Origin: Streptomyces sp. NBC_01353
Lineage (GTDB): Bacteria > Actinomycetota > Actinomycetes > Streptomycetales > Streptomycetaceae
Length of the DNA stretch: 64,000 nt
Assembly (NCBI RefSeq): GCF_036237275.1
Contig: NZ_CP108352.1
Coordinates: 620,001-684,000, forward strand
Direction: 5' to 3'
Shown here: piece after piece, positions 7,935 through 16,288 of the stretch
Numbering within the stretch: position 1 is the first letter of the stretch
Layout of the letters: the number at the start of each line of letters is the position of its first letter
Notes under the pieces: model-generated
The model's input: only the letters and a program-made list of their open reading frames with translations
Database searches by the model: none
What the model was told of the DNA's origin: nothing
Made by a program: the position numbers and the translations under genes

Positions 7935-9907
7935 GTCGCCTCCTTGAGCACGGCCGCTCCGTACCGGCCGAGCCGCAGCGAGCTCTCGACGGTCGCGCCG
8001 GTGAGCAGATCGTGGTGGCGGCCGGGGACGGTGACGACGGTGTGCTCCCGACGGTGGTTGAGGACGAAGAGGAGCGGTCCTCTGCGCACCGCTTCGACGC
8101 CGGTCGGGAGGTCGTCGAGGACGGGGCGGACACCCGCGTCGCGGGCGGCCTCGCCGAGCAGGTCCCGCAGCGCGGCGGGCTCGGGAAGCGTCGAGACGTA
8201 CCAGGCGGCGCCGTTACGGAGCACGGCGGGCAGTCCGTCGAGCTCGCCGCCGCGGTAGCCGGCGACGGTGTGTGCGCCGGGGGCGGCCTGGATCTCCTCG
8301 GACCAGAGGGTGCCGTGGAACTCCCCGCAGTCGGTTCGCTCGCCTGCGTCCAGCGGCCACCATTCGTGGATGAGGTCGATGCCGAAGAGCTCGCGGAGCC
8401 GGGGGTCCATGCCGCCGGGGCGTACGCGGTCGTCCGCGTCGGCGACGCCGGTGAGGAAGCCGCAGACCAGGGTGCCGCCCTCGCGCACATAGGCCAGGAG
8501 GTTGTCGATCGACGTGTCGTCGAGGAGGTAGAGGTGGGGGACGACGACGAGCCGGTACGGGGTGAGGTCGGCGGCCGGGTGGGCGAAGGCGGCCGTGAGG
8601 TGCCCCTCCCACAGGGCGCGGTGCCAGGAGCGGACGATCTCGGGGTACTGCAGCAGGGAGGAGGGCCTGCCCTCCTGCTCTCCGGCCCACCAGGAGTGCC
8701 AGTCGTGCAGGATCGCCACGTCGGCGTGGGCGCGGGCTCCGGTCATCTGCGGTCCCAGGAGAGCGAGTTCGGCACCGATCTCCTTGATCTCGCGGAAGGT
8801 ACGGCCCCGCTCCCCCGCGTGGCCGACCATGCCGGAGTGGAACTTCTCCGCTCCCTGGCGGGACTGGCGCCACTGGAAGTAGCAGACGGCGTCGGCGCCG
8901 TGGGCGACGGCCTGGAGGGACCAGAGCCGGTTGAGCCCGTACGGCTTGGGATGGTTGACGCCTCGCCAGTTGACCGGGCCGGCCGCCTGTTCCATGAGCA
9001 TCCACGGTCCGCCGCCCGCCTGGGAGCGGGTCATGTCGCCGATCATCGCGTTGTACTGGCCGCCGAGCGGGTCCTTCGGATCGGGGTAGATGTCGATCGA
9101 GACCAGGTCCTCCTCCGCGGCCCACCGCCAGGCGTCCTGACCGGACCAGAAGGGCATGAAGTTGGTGGTGACCGGGATGTGCGGGGTGTGGCGGCGCACG
9201 ATGTCCCGCTCGGTGCGGTAGCACTCCAGGAGCATGTCGGAGGTGAAGCGCTTGAAGTCGAGGACGTGGGTGGGGTTCTTCATGTAGTGGGCGCGGCGGG
9301 GCGGCAGAATCTCGTCCCAGGAGCCGTAGCCCTGGCTCCAGAAGGCGGTGCCCCAGGCGGTGTTGAGCGCGTCGAGGGTTCCGTATCGGTCCTGGAGCCA
9401 GCGGCGGAAGGTGGTGGCGGCCTCGTCGCCCCAGTCGGGGGTGCAGTACTCGTTGTTGATGTGCCACATGGTGAGTGCGGGGTGCGTGCCGTAGCGGGCT
9501 GCGAGGTCCTCGGTGAGGGCGGCGGCGTAGCGTCGGTAGACGGCGCTGGAGTGGGAGAAGTGCTGGCGCGAGCCCCACCACTCCGTCTGCCCGTTCTCGT
9601 CGCGCGGCAGCGTCTCGGGGTGGAGGCGTCCCATCCAGGGCGGGGGCGAGGAGGTGGGGGTGGCGAGGACGACTCCGATGCCGTGGTCGTGCATGAGGTC
9701 CATGAGCCGGTCGAGCCAGCCGAACTCCCGGGCGCCCGGCCGTGGTTCGATCTTCGACCAGGAGAAGACGCCGAGGGTGACGGAGGTGACTCCGGCCTCT
9801 TTCATGAGGCGGACGTCGTCCTTCCAGGTCTCCTCGGGCCACTGTTCGGGGTTGTAGTCGCCGCCGAAGAGGATCCGGCCGCGGGTGGCGTCGTCGAGCG
9901 TCGGCAT
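7931..9907 (-). CDS. GH42 beta-galactosidase
   Basis: 658 aa. The start ATG at 9907 shares its A with the TGA of GH74 (TGATG), so translation is probably coupled. GH42 hallmarks: GGDYNPEQWPEETW (15-28), acid/base E153 in MWHINNEYCTPDW, nucleophile E306 in PWMLMEQAAGPVNW, then the trimerisation and C-terminal domains (FHSGMVGHAGERGRTFREI). Cytoplasmic, no signal. In this operon it would remove beta-galactose from the galactosyl-xylosyl side chains of imported xyloglucan oligosaccharides. Full family length. Confidence 0.93.
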   Translation of the reverse strand: MPTLDDATRGRILFGGDYNPEQWPEETWKDDVRLMKEAGVTSVTLGVFSWSKIEPRPGAREFGWLDRLMDLMHDHGIGVVLATPTSSPPPWMGRLHPETLPRDENGQTEWWGSRQHFSHSSAVYRRYAAALTEDLAARYGTHPALTMWHINNEYCTPDWGDEAATTFRRWLQDRYGTLDALNTAWGTAFWSQGYGSWDEILPPRRAHYMKNPTHVLDFKRFTSDMLLECYRTERDIVRRHTPHIPVTTNFMPFWSGQDAWRWAAEEDLVSIDIYPDPKDPLGGQYNAMIGDMTRSQAGGGPWMLMEQAAGPVNWRGVNHPKPYGLNRLWSLQAVAHGADAVCYFQWRQSRQGAEKFHSGMVGHAGERGRTFREIKEIGAELALLGPQMTGARAHADVAILHDWHSWWAGEQEGRPSSLLQYPEIVRSWHRALWEGHLTAAFAHPAADLTPYRLVVVPHLYLLDDTSIDNLLAYVREGGTLVCGFLTGVADADDRVRPGGMDPRLRELFGIDLIHEWWPLDAGERTDCGEFHGTLWSEEIQAAPGAHTVAGYRGGELDGLPAVLRNGAAWYVSTLPEPAALRDLLGEAARDAGVRPVLDDLPTGVEAVRRGPLLFVLNHRREHTVVTVPGRHHDLLTGATVESSLRLGRYGAAVLKEAT

Positions 9908-12147
9908 CAGACGGGCTCCCCGTACTGGATCCCGCGTCCGTTGGTTCCCAGGTAGACCCGGCCGTGGATGCGGGGGTCCCCGGTGATGACCTCGCCGGTC
10001 CACCCCCATTGGTGGGCATCGTCGTTGATCCGTGTCCAGGTCCGCGCCAGGTCGTCGGAGCGGAGGACCGCGGTGGTGGAGCCCGTGGCGCCGACCTGGT
10101 AGATCGCCGGGTAGTCGGCGCCGGCGGCCGCCTTGCCGAAGCCGAGCGTGTACGAGGCCCAGCAGCTGGTCACCTTGGCGAAGCTCGCGCCGCCGTCCGT
10201 GGACCGGTACAGCCCGTTCCATTTCACGCTCAGCCACAGGTCGCCGCTCCGTCCGGGGGCCGCGACCAGCTGGAACTGGGTGTCGCCGGAGGGCAGCCCA
10301 CTCGCGCGGGCCGTGAAGGAGCGGCCGCTGTCCGTGCTGGCGTACAGGGTGCCCGTGGCGGTGTCGTACGCATGGAACAGTGCGGGGTCGGCCGGGTCGG
10401 CGACCGGCGTGGCGCCCTTCGGGAAGGAGGGGATCTCCGTCCAGGTCGTGCCGTTGTCGTCGGAGCGGTGCGCGGGGTGTCGGGTGCCGTCCCAGTGCAC
10501 GAAGGACCAGATGAGAGTGGTCGCATCGGCGCTCACCGCTATCGGTCCGGGCGCGTCCTTGGCGATGGCCGGCTGGGCGGCGAAGGGCGCCCAGGTCCGG
10601 CCCCCGTCGGTGGAGTACGCGCCGTTGCCGTGGTCGCCCCAGCCCGTGCGGACGACCCGCGAGGGCACAAGGGCGGCCTGCGCAAGTCCGGTCGCCGACC
10701 CGAACACCGGGCGGGTGGCCATGCCGCCGGAGGGGGACGCTGTGAGGGTGTCGTGGTAGAGGACGCCGATGTCGCCGAGTCCGCTGATCAGATGCGCCGT
10801 GCCTGTCGGTGGCGAGATCAGCCGGCGTACGGCGGACTCCTCCAGGCCGCGGACGCGCGGGCTGAAGTGAATGAGGTCGCGGGTGCCGTAGATCGTGGCG
10901 CCCGTGCCGTAGAGAAGGTTCCGTGAGTCGTACGGGTCGAGCGCGAGCGCCTGGATCCACCAGCCGAACTTGGGCTCGTCCCCGCCCCACTTCAGGAAGG
11001 GCGTCTCGGAGACGTCGAAGACGGCGGAGTCCTTGAGGGACTTCCAGGTACGCCCGCCGTCGGTGGTGCGGTAGAGGGTGTCGACGGCCGCCCAGCGGTT
11101 GTTGGTGGCGACCACGACGGTGCCGGGGCGGCGGGCGTCCACGGCGAGGCCGCCGTAGCCGAACGTGTCGGCGGAGCCGTCGGACGTGGTGCCGCCTGGG
11201 CGGACGGGGGTGACATCGGTCCAGCGGCCCGTGAGGGTGTTCAGTTTGTGGAGGGAGCCGTCGCTCTGGCCGTTCGGGCCGGGGGCGTCGGCGTAGCTGA
11301 CGTACAGCTCGTGGGCGCAGGCGTCGAAGGCGGCCCGGACCGGGACCTTGGCGGCGGGGCCGGTCGGGAGGCCGGGCACGGCTTCCCAGCCGTCGGCGGT
11401 GGTGCGGTGGAGAGTGGTGCCGCCGTCGCCCCAGCCGGCGTAGACGGTGCGGCCGGCGGCGACGAGGAGAGTCACGCCCTGTCCGGTCTCCGAGGGCCGG
11501 GCGGGGAAGCCGGGCGCGGGGGCCCAGGTGGCGCCCCGGTCGGTGGACTTCAGCAGGCCGTCGTGGCGGGTGCCGAGCCAGAGTGTGTCGCTGTCGCGGG
11601 GGTCGACGAGAAGCCGTTCGCCCGTGCCGCGACCGTCCTCGTTGGCACCCAGCTTCACCGTCAGATCGGTGCGGGTCCAGGTGGCGCCGCGGTCCTCGGA
11701 GCGCAGGATGGCGCCGTTCCCGGCCCAGGGCTGGCTGTAGGTGCCGACGGCGAGGTAGAGACGGTCGGGGTGGGCGGCGTCGACGGCGAGCGCCTCCACT
11801 CCCAGGAGGTTCCAGTCGTCCCAGCCGAGATGGTCGGTGAGGGGGACCCAGCGGCTCGCGCCGGAGTCCCAGCGGTAGGCGCCGCCGATGTCGGTGCGGG
11901 CGTAGGCGAGCCCGCGTACGGCGGGGTGGAAGAGGATGCCCGTGACGAAGCCGGTGCCGCCGATGACGGCGGTGCGCCAGCGGTAGGACGTGGTGCTCGC
12001 CGGGGTGTCGGCGCGTGCCGTCCCCTGCGCGAGCGGGAGCGCGGCGACGGCCGCGGCTCCGGCGAGGACGGCGCGTCGCCCGACGGCGGGAGCGCCGAAG
12101 GGAGAGGGGCCGACGGGGGAAGCGTCGACGGGGATGGACACAGGCAT
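9907..12147 (-). CDS. secreted GH74 xyloglucanase
   Basis: 746 aa. I choose the ATG at 12147 because GAGG lies 6 nt before it; the in-frame GTG at 12159 has no ribosome site. A Tat signal (GRRAVLAGAAAVAALPLAQG, ending near TARA) precedes a two-domain seven-bladed beta-propeller with repeated BNR/Asp-box motifs (SEDRGATWTRT, STDRGATWAPA, TTDGGRTW, STDGGASFAKV). The catalytic aspartates of GH74 are present: D86 in YARTDIGGAYRW and the one in SGLGDIGVLYH. No CBM is attached. It cuts the xyloglucan backbone outside the cell, supplying oligosaccharides for the adjacent transporter, and is the most diagnostic gene for xyloglucan in this locus. Confidence 0.93.
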   Translation of the reverse strand: MPVSIPVDASPVGPSPFGAPAVGRRAVLAGAAAVAALPLAQGTARADTPASTTSYRWRTAVIGGTGFVTGILFHPAVRGLAYARTDIGGAYRWDSGASRWVPLTDHLGWDDWNLLGVEALAVDAAHPDRLYLAVGTYSQPWAGNGAILRSEDRGATWTRTDLTVKLGANEDGRGTGERLLVDPRDSDTLWLGTRHDGLLKSTDRGATWAPAPGFPARPSETGQGVTLLVAAGRTVYAGWGDGGTTLHRTTADGWEAVPGLPTGPAAKVPVRAAFDACAHELYVSYADAPGPNGQSDGSLHKLNTLTGRWTDVTPVRPGGTTSDGSADTFGYGGLAVDARRPGTVVVATNNRWAAVDTLYRTTDGGRTWKSLKDSAVFDVSETPFLKWGGDEPKFGWWIQALALDPYDSRNLLYGTGATIYGTRDLIHFSPRVRGLEESAVRRLISPPTGTAHLISGLGDIGVLYHDTLTASPSGGMATRPVFGSATGLAQAALVPSRVVRTGWGDHGNGAYSTDGGRTWAPFAAQPAIAKDAPGPIAVSADATTLIWSFVHWDGTRHPAHRSDDNGTTWTEIPSFPKGATPVADPADPALFHAYDTATGTLYASTDSGRSFTARASGLPSGDTQFQLVAAPGRSGDLWLSVKWNGLYRSTDGGASFAKVTSCWASYTLGFGKAAAGADYPAIYQVGATGSTTAVLRSDDLARTWTRINDDAHQWGWTGEVITGDPRIHGRVYLGTNGRGIQYGEPV

Positions 12148-12208
12148 GGCGAACCTCACGCTGGACGGGGAACGGTGGGGGAAGGCGGCGCGGGAAGGAC
12201 GCGGGGGC

Positions 12209-13171
12209 TCACCCCTTGACGGCGCCGGTGAGCATCCCCTTCTTGAAGTGCTTCTGGACGAAGGGGGAGAACACGGCGACGGGGAGCAGCGCGAGCACCA
12301 TGACCGCCATCTGCACGGCGAGCCCGGAGAGCGGGCCGGCCTTCACGGCCTGCCCGAGGCCGACCGGGATCTCCTGCTTCTGGACCAGCTGGATGAGCAC
12401 GTTCTGGAGCGGCATCATGTTCTGGTCGCTGAGGTAGATCGACGCGTTGAACCAGGCACTCCAATAGCCGACGGCGTAGAAGAGCGTGATGACGGCGATG
12501 ACCGCACGGGAGAGCGGCATCACGATCTGCCACAGGATGCGCAGATCGCCGGCGCCGTCGATCCGGGCGCTGTCGATGAGTTCGGGCGAGATCCCCATGA
12601 AGAAGCCGCGCAGGACGAGGATGTTGAAGACGCTGACCGCGCTCGGCAGGATCAGCGCGAGATAGGTGTCGGTCAGACCGAGCGTCTGCACCAGCAGATA
12701 GGTGGGGATGAGCCCGGCGCCGAAGAACATGGTGGCCATCAGCGTGAGCAGGATCGCGCGGTGCCCGACCGATCCCGGCCGGGACAGCCCGTACGCGCAG
12801 AGGATGGAGACGGCCATCGAGAAGACGGTTCCGGCGACCGTCACCCCGACGCTGACGAGGGCGGCGCGGGTGACCTGGCCTCCGCTGAGCAGCTCCTGGT
12901 AGGCGATGAAGGTGACATCCCGGGGCACGATCACCAGCCCGCCCGCCTCCGTGATCGTCTTCTTCGAGGAGAGGCTGGTGACGATCACGATCCACAGCGG
13001 GACCAGCACGGCGAGGCAGGCGAGGCCGAGTACGGCTCCTTTGGCGGTGAGTCCGGCTCGGGTGGGCGGCTCCTCCCAGACGGGGCGGTCCGGCGGGGCC
13101 CAGCGCGAGCGCCCCGGCTCCGCAGCCGTGCTCAGGACCGTCCGTCCCGGGCCGGGTGTCGTGGTGGTCAT
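12209..13171 (-). CDS. carbohydrate ABC transporter permease (CUT1, second permease)
   Basis: 320 aa from the ATG at 13171, which overlaps the upstream permease stop by 4 nt (ATGA). Six membrane segments are visible, the first at about residues 50-68 (GLACLAVLVPLWIVIVT). The EAA loop that contacts the ATPase is present as SPELIDSARIDGAGDLRILW. MalG/LplC-type. The protein ends HFKKGMLTGAVKG, typical of this subfamily. It forms the membrane channel with the 13168-14226 protein. The transporter has no ATPase gene in the window. Confidence 0.93.
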   Translation of the reverse strand: MTTTTPGPGRTVLSTAAEPGRSRWAPPDRPVWEEPPTRAGLTAKGAVLGLACLAVLVPLWIVIVTSLSSKKTITEAGGLVIVPRDVTFIAYQELLSGGQVTRAALVSVGVTVAGTVFSMAVSILCAYGLSRPGSVGHRAILLTLMATMFFGAGLIPTYLLVQTLGLTDTYLALILPSAVSVFNILVLRGFFMGISPELIDSARIDGAGDLRILWQIVMPLSRAVIAVITLFYAVGYWSAWFNASIYLSDQNMMPLQNVLIQLVQKQEIPVGLGQAVKAGPLSGLAVQMAVMVLALLPVAVFSPFVQKHFKKGMLTGAVKG

Positions 13172-14226
13172 TTCCGGTACACCCCCTGCTCGCCCATGAG
13201 ATGAGCGACCTTGTTCGCCGAGAGGACCAGCACGAGGCCGACCACTCCCTTGATCAGACCGGCGGCCGCCGCGTAACTGAAGTCCTGGCTGCGCAGTCCG
13301 GTCCACCAGACGAAGGTGTCCAGGACCTCCGCTGCTCCGGGCCCGACCGCGTCACGTTGGAGCAGCAGCTGCTCGAAGCCGACGGTGAGCGCGTCGCCCA
13401 CCCGCAGCACGAGCAGCAGCGCGATGATCGGGCGCAGGGCGGGCAGGGTGACGTGCCACATACGGCGCCATCGGCCGGCCCCGTCCATGGCGGCGGCCTC
13501 GTACAGGTCCTGGTTGACGGCGGCGAGCGCCGCCAGGAAGACGATCACGCCCCAGCCGGCGTCCTTCCAGATCCCCTCGGCGGTGACGAGGAACTTGAAG
13601 ATCTCCGGGTCGGTCATGAGGTCGAAGCCCTCGTGGCCGTGTTGGCGCAGGGTCTGCGCGATGATGCCCGCGCCGCCGAGGATCTGCTGGAAGACGGTGA
13701 CGACGAGCACCCAGGAGAAGAAGTGCGGCAGGTAGAGCACGGCCTGGATCAGCGCTCGGAGCCGTGGCCGCAGCACGCTGTTGATGAGCAGCGCGAGCAC
13801 GATCGGCACCGGGAAGTACAGGACGAGCTGGAGCAGGAAGAGGACGAACGTGTTCTCCACCGCGGCCCAGAACGCCGGGTCGGCGAAGACCCGTTCGAAC
13901 TGGGCGAGGCCGACCCAGGGTGATTCCAGCATGGCGGTGACGCCGTTGGTGGAGATGTACGGGTCGTAATCCTGGAAGGCGACCACATTGCCGAGGATCG
14001 GTATGTAGTTGAAGACCAGTACCAGGAGGAGCGCGGGGACCGTCATCAGCAGCAGGGCCCGGTCCCGCTTCAGCCGGCGGCCGAGCGGGATCCGTCCGGA
14101 CGACCGGGTTCGGTCCGGTGACCTGGTCCCGGGCCGCAGCTCGGACGGGGATCCGGACCGCGGCCGGGACCCCGGCCCGGCCTTGGACCGGGATCGGGGC
14201 CTGGTCGGGGTGGGGTTGTGCGTCAC
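13168..14226 (-). CDS. carbohydrate ABC transporter permease (CUT1, first permease)
   Basis: 352 aa from a GTG at 14226, 2 nt after the solute-binding protein stop. A basic, Pro/Ser/Arg-rich cytoplasmic N-terminus (about 60 residues) precedes six membrane spans (ALLLMTVPALLLVLVFNYIP is the first). The EAA motif reads NQDLYEAAAMDGAGRWRRMW. LplB/MalF-like. The long disordered N-terminus is unusual, so a later start cannot be excluded, but no better ribosome site was seen downstream. Partner of the adjacent permease for uptake of xyloglucan-derived oligosaccharides. Confidence 0.9.
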   Translation of the reverse strand: MTHNPTPTRPRSRSKAGPGSRPRSGSPSELRPGTRSPDRTRSSGRIPLGRRLKRDRALLLMTVPALLLVLVFNYIPILGNVVAFQDYDPYISTNGVTAMLESPWVGLAQFERVFADPAFWAAVENTFVLFLLQLVLYFPVPIVLALLINSVLRPRLRALIQAVLYLPHFFSWVLVVTVFQQILGGAGIIAQTLRQHGHEGFDLMTDPEIFKFLVTAEGIWKDAGWGVIVFLAALAAVNQDLYEAAAMDGAGRWRRMWHVTLPALRPIIALLLVLRVGDALTVGFEQLLLQRDAVGPGAAEVLDTFVWWTGLRSQDFSYAAAAGLIKGVVGLVLVLSANKVAHLMGEQGVYRK

Positions 14227-14228
14227 GG

Positions 14229-15905
14229 TCAGCTCGCCGCGGATCCGCTGGTGTCGAGCAGCTTCTTGTACCAGTCGCGCAGCTGGTCGCCGCCCTTGCT
14301 CTTCCACTCCGACACTGCCTGTTGCATGTCGGAGACCTTCTTGCGGCCGCGGACGACGTCCTTCTCCAGCTGCTCGAAGTCGTTCATGAGGCCGGTCCAC
14401 TGGGAGGGTTCGACGACGGTCATCCCGTAGAAGGAGGACTTGCTGGTGAACGCGCCCATGCGCTGCTGCCACTCGACCGTCGCCCGGGTGGCCTCGGGGA
14501 AGTCGGGGTGGGCGACGTAGGGGGCGGGGCTGGCGACGAACAGCCAGGAGCTGGAGACCTCGATGTTGCCCTGATCGGTCTTGACCGGCATCCCGTTCTT
14601 CACGGTGTGGTCGACGCCCTCGACTCCGTAGTCGGTGAGCATCCGCTCCTTCGTGCCGTACGGGGCGGCGGTGAACTCGGCCATGGCGAGGACGTCCTCG
14701 ACGACGGCCTTGGAGCTGCCCTTCTTGACGAAGGCCCAGATGTTCGCGGGGTTGGTCGCCCAGAGCTTCGGACTGCCGCCGGCGTGCCCGGGGATGTCCA
14801 TCGCCGAGATCGCGAACTTCGGATTCTGGGCCGCCTGTTCGGCGGTCTTGGCGTACCAGTGGGAGAGGTCGTTGTTGTAGATGAGGACCTGGCCCGCGGT
14901 GAACCGGTTGCCGGCGTCGCCCTGGTTCTGCGCCTTCTCGTCGGGGTGGACCACACCCGCGTCGAACAGCTTGCGGGTCCATTCCAGCGCTTCGAGGTAC
15001 TCCGGGGTCTCGATGCGGTTGATCAGCTTGCCGTCGACGAGGTTCCAGCCGAGCGACTTCTCGCTGCCGGAGAGGACGCCGAACATGTTGTAGGCGGTCC
15101 AGGTCATGTCGCCGCAGGCCCACACCTTCGCCCTGGCGCTGGTGATCTCCTTGGCGAGGGCGAAGAACTCGTCGGCGCTCTTGGGGAGTTGCCAGCCCTT
15201 CGCGTCGAAGACGTCCTTGCGGTAGAAGGGCGCGATGTTGGTGACGTACGAGGCGGGCATCGGCAGCCCGCGCAGGCTCCCGCCGAAGATGGAGCGCTGC
15301 CAGGCGTCGGTGGGGATCGCCGCGAGGTTCGGGTACGCCTTCACCTTGTCGCCGGAGAGGTACGGGCCGAGGTCCTCGAACTTGGCGTTGATGGCGCTCG
15401 GGATCTTGCCGCCGAGGTTCCAGCCGGGAACGACGACGACGTCGGGGATGTCGCTGGAGGCGAGGATGGCGCCGAGCTTCTGGTCGTAGACGGCGCCGTC
15501 CTGGTTCAGCCAGGTGGCCTTGACGCCGATGGCCTCGTTCATGGCCGTGTAGTACGCGTTGTCGGCGGCCGGCGGGGTCCCCCAGAACGGGGCCATGACC
15601 CGGATGGCGCTGCCCTTGCCCCGCTTGGTGGCGACGGAGGTGGCCAGCCCGTCCTTGGGGATGGCCCGGAAGAAGCCGTCCGAGGAACCGTTCTTCGAGG
15701 GGATGTCCGGGGCGACGACCGTGCGGGCGACGAAGGCGGGGAGGATCTTCTGCGCGTCCTTGCCCGTGGTCGTGCCGTCCTTCTTCGCCGTCTCCCCTCC
15801 GCCGCAGGCGGCGAGCAGCGGCATCCCTCCGGCGACCGCTGCCGCGGCCACGGCGGTGGAGGCGAGGAAGCTTCTCCGGCTGGAGACGGCGTCGTTCGGC
15901 GTCAT
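14229..15905 (-). CDS. extracellular solute-binding lipoprotein (LplA/LipO-type, CUT1)
   Basis: 558 aa. Twin-arginine signal (SSRRSFLASTAVA) with lipobox LLAAC; C34 is the lipidated cysteine. The large two-lobed sugar-binding protein fold follows (APFWGTPPAADNAYY, DIPDVVVVPGW, LPMPASYVTNIAPFYRKD, GQVLIYNNDLSHWY). At over 500 residues it matches the LipO-like class that binds longer oligosaccharides. It is the first gene of the minus-strand operon, with promoter elements at 16102-16130 and an operator at 16078-16091. Predicted ligand: xyloglucan oligosaccharides, from context only. Confidence 0.92.
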   Translation of the reverse strand: MTPNDAVSSRRSFLASTAVAAAAVAGGMPLLAACGGGETAKKDGTTTGKDAQKILPAFVARTVVAPDIPSKNGSSDGFFRAIPKDGLATSVATKRGKGSAIRVMAPFWGTPPAADNAYYTAMNEAIGVKATWLNQDGAVYDQKLGAILASSDIPDVVVVPGWNLGGKIPSAINAKFEDLGPYLSGDKVKAYPNLAAIPTDAWQRSIFGGSLRGLPMPASYVTNIAPFYRKDVFDAKGWQLPKSADEFFALAKEITSARAKVWACGDMTWTAYNMFGVLSGSEKSLGWNLVDGKLINRIETPEYLEALEWTRKLFDAGVVHPDEKAQNQGDAGNRFTAGQVLIYNNDLSHWYAKTAEQAAQNPKFAISAMDIPGHAGGSPKLWATNPANIWAFVKKGSSKAVVEDVLAMAEFTAAPYGTKERMLTDYGVEGVDHTVKNGMPVKTDQGNIEVSSSWLFVASPAPYVAHPDFPEATRATVEWQQRMGAFTSKSSFYGMTVVEPSQWTGLMNDFEQLEKDVVRGRKKVSDMQQAVSEWKSKGGDQLRDWYKKLLDTSGSAAS

Positions 15906-16047
15906 TGCGTCAACCCTTCATGGCGCGCCGGAACACTCGGCGGCTGAGGCCGCCGGTCGGCTGCGAAGTCCGAGGTGGGGCATGGAGCGTGGAAACGGGC
16001 GGGCCGTCCGGCCCGCGGCGCGCTCGACAAGCGGGGACGATGCGCGT

Positions 16048-16073
16048 CGAAGCCTGCCGAAGCCCGTCGAAGC
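16048..16073. promoter_or_regulatory. three helically phased CGAAGC half-sites beside the operator
   Basis: CGAAGC occurs at 16048, 16058 and 16068 and again at 16079 as the left half of the full palindrome, giving spacings of 10, 10 and 11 bp. They lie in the predicted 5' untranslated region of the solute-binding protein transcript. This could be a one-sided array of half-operators for the same LacI protein. Confidence 0.4.
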
Positions 16074-16077
16074 CTTG

Positions 16078-16091
16078 TCGAAGCGCTTCGA
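16078..16091. promoter_or_regulatory. LacI-family operator of the transporter/GH operon
   Basis: TCGAAGCGCTTCGA, identical to the palindrome at 3748-3761. Relative to the minus-strand promoter at 16102-16130 it begins a few bases after the expected transcription start, where a bound repressor would block elongation or open-complex formation. Confidence 0.75.
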
Positions 16092-16101
16092 TGTTGCTGC
16101 G

Positions 16102-16130
16102 AGGTTAAGCGAACGTCTCAGACCCGGCAA
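16102..16130 (-). promoter_or_regulatory. candidate promoter of the xyloglucan operon
   Basis: On the reverse strand TTGCCG (16125-16130) and TAACCT (16102-16107) are separated by 17 nt, a reasonable sigma-HrdB-type promoter pointing to the solute-binding protein gene. The operator follows at once. Confidence 0.45.
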
Positions 16131-16256
16131 GAGTCGGGGTCAAGATTCACGTGCGGCGGAGAGCAGAGCCGGGAGCGACGTAACTCCCCTTGCTTCAAGG
16201 GAAAGGGGATCATTGAGCACCCTGAAGTCTTGACTTGGCGAGGGATCGAGCCGAGC

Positions 16257-16274
16257 ATTCGAAGCGCTTCGAAT
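16257..16274. promoter_or_regulatory. LacI-family operator of the GH3 gene (perfect 18-bp palindrome)
   Basis: ATTCGAAGCGCTTCGAAT is perfectly self-complementary and extends the 14-bp consensus by two base pairs on each side. It ends 14 nt before the GTG of GH3 and abuts the AAGGG ribosome site; a TTGACT -35-like hexamer lies at 16230-16235. Together with 16078-16091 it would let one repressor control both divergent transcripts of this 383-nt gap. Confidence 0.75.
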
Positions 16275-16288
16275 GAAGGGATCCGCAC

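Noticed and set aside
9240-9262. GAAGCGCTTGAAG inside GH42 and GAAGCGCTCACC near 21003 as operators
   Set aside because: Both lie within coding sequence and match only part of the palindrome; codon content explains them.
7931-10990. 1019-codon frame as a single GH42 protein
   Set aside because: The extra N-terminal 361 residues are out-of-frame GH74 sequence; GH42 begins at the ATG at 9907, fused to the GH74 stop as TGATG.
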